This document shows, one piece after another, positions 63,650 to 64,000 of a stretch of 64,000 bases of DNA (its first letter is position 1; each line of letters opens with the position of its first letter). The DNA is taken from the NCBI GenBank assembly GCA_963763115.1, contig CAVXNM010000027.1:86643-150642 (forward strand), given 5' to 3'. The translations under genes and the position numbers were made by a program. The stretch is from CAVQCA01 sp963763115 (GTDB lineage Bacteria > Pseudomonadota > Gammaproteobacteria > UBA9214). The notes under the pieces are model-generated. The model saw only the letters and a list, made by a program, of their open reading frames with translations. It searched no databases and was not told the origin of the DNA.

Positions 63650-63951
63650 TTTCTGCCGCTCGGGCCGTGAATCCTTTCCAGCCCTTGCTCTAAAAAATCC
63701 CGTTCCATCGTCAATTGCCCGATCTTGGCATGCAACTCCTTGACCTTGTGTTCAGACCCCGACGCTGTACCACCGCCGTGGTCAAACACCCGATCTGCTT
63801 GATCCAGCAACTTCCGCCGCCAGTCCTGAATCTGGTTCTGATGCACATCAAACTGCTCGGATAATTCCGCCAGCGTCTTCTCACCCCGAATCGCTGCCAG
63901 AGCCACCTTCGCCTTGAAACTCGCTGAATGATTCCTGCGCTTTCTCTTCAT
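63646..63951 (-). CDS. IS3-family transposase OrfA
   Basis: 101 aa from ATG 63951 (MKRKRRNHSASFKAKVALAA); eight more in-frame codons are possible. HTH_Tnp_1 domain: KTLAELSEQFDVHQNQIQDW, followed by a leucine-zipper-like helix (KELHAKIGQLTMERDFLEQGL). DNA-binding component of the IS. Confidence 0.9.
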   Translation of the reverse strand: MKRKRRNHSASFKAKVALAAIRGEKTLAELSEQFDVHQNQIQDWRRKLLDQADRVFDHGGGTASGSEHKVKELHAKIGQLTMERDFLEQGLERIHGPSGRK

Positions 63952-64000
63952 CTTCTGCTCCTGTCTCAATTCCAATTATCTTCGCAGAAGACACTTAAAC

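Larger units (their letters stand above)
62785..64000. mobile_element. IS3-family insertion sequence, right end at window edge
   Basis: Left end GCTTAAGTGTATTCTGC (62785–62801) and right end (reverse complement of the last 17 bases) GTTTAAGTGTCTTCTGC match at 15 of 17 positions. Two overlapping minus-strand ORFs (orfA, orfB) lie inside. The outermost bases may be beyond the window. Confidence 0.8.

Overview
The window is a GC-rich chromosomal segment of a gammaproteobacterium. The evidence is gene order: tRNA-Leu–rnr–rlmB–rpsF–rpsR–DUF2232–rplI–dnaB–alr–radA, ypjD/corC divergent from ffh–rpsP–rimM–trmD–rplS, nfeD–slipin–xerD–dsbC, and fdxA–mutS–pncC–thpR–recA–recX–alaS–lysC–csrA–tRNA-Ser–tRNA-Arg. 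The combination resembles Chromatiales-like or Pseudomonas-like lineages; I cannot name a genus from sequence alone.

Layout. 1–46,670 is almost entirely conserved housekeeping DNA: RNA decay and modification, ribosomal proteins S6/S18/L9/S16/L19, replicative helicase, alanine racemase, RadA, SRP GTPase, HtpG, adenylate kinase, disulfide chemistry (FrnE-like, thioredoxin, DsbC, CnoX-like), mismatch repair, recombination, AlaRS, aspartokinase and CsrA. Signalling proteins sit among them: an FHA-FHA-PilZ protein, a GGDEF cyclase with an acidic tandem repeat, and an ACP–acyltransferase fusion. Intergenic gaps carry several families of dispersed inverted repeats (CGCAGAG-type, CACGGAA-type, CCCTCTCCC-type).

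46,670–55,800 is accessory DNA. A perfect 51-bp duplication of the tRNA-Arg 3' end (46,619 and 51,428) brackets a 4.8-kb island without an integrase. It contains a broken phage terminase small subunit, an IS with recognisable inverted ends, a ligand-gated potassium-channel-like protein with a TTVGYGD filter, and a HigBA toxin–antitoxin pair. Just beyond it are two integron attC-like sites (52,418–52,506 and 53,068–53,133) delimiting a cassette with a possible PD-(D/E)XK-like protein and followed by an EEP-family nuclease gene. No integron integrase is in the window. A restriction-type gene is then cut off by a second IS.

55,800–64,000 is a mosaic of single-gene units: EamA exporter, PAS protein, two SnoaL-like genes (one broken), a GMC oxidoreductase between direct repeats, OsmC, a small membrane protein ending in an attC-like half site, and an IS3-family element running off the window end. 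Relics of a recombinase and of a tmRNA/tRNA-like 3' end are also present.

Three genes (slipin, recX, SnoaL-like) are split by apparent single-base insertions, two of them in four-base homopolymers. Either sequencing error or real decay could explain this. I found no complete novel defence system. The most unusual items are the channel-bearing island, the integrase-less attC pair and the tandemly decayed tRNA-Ser cassettes.
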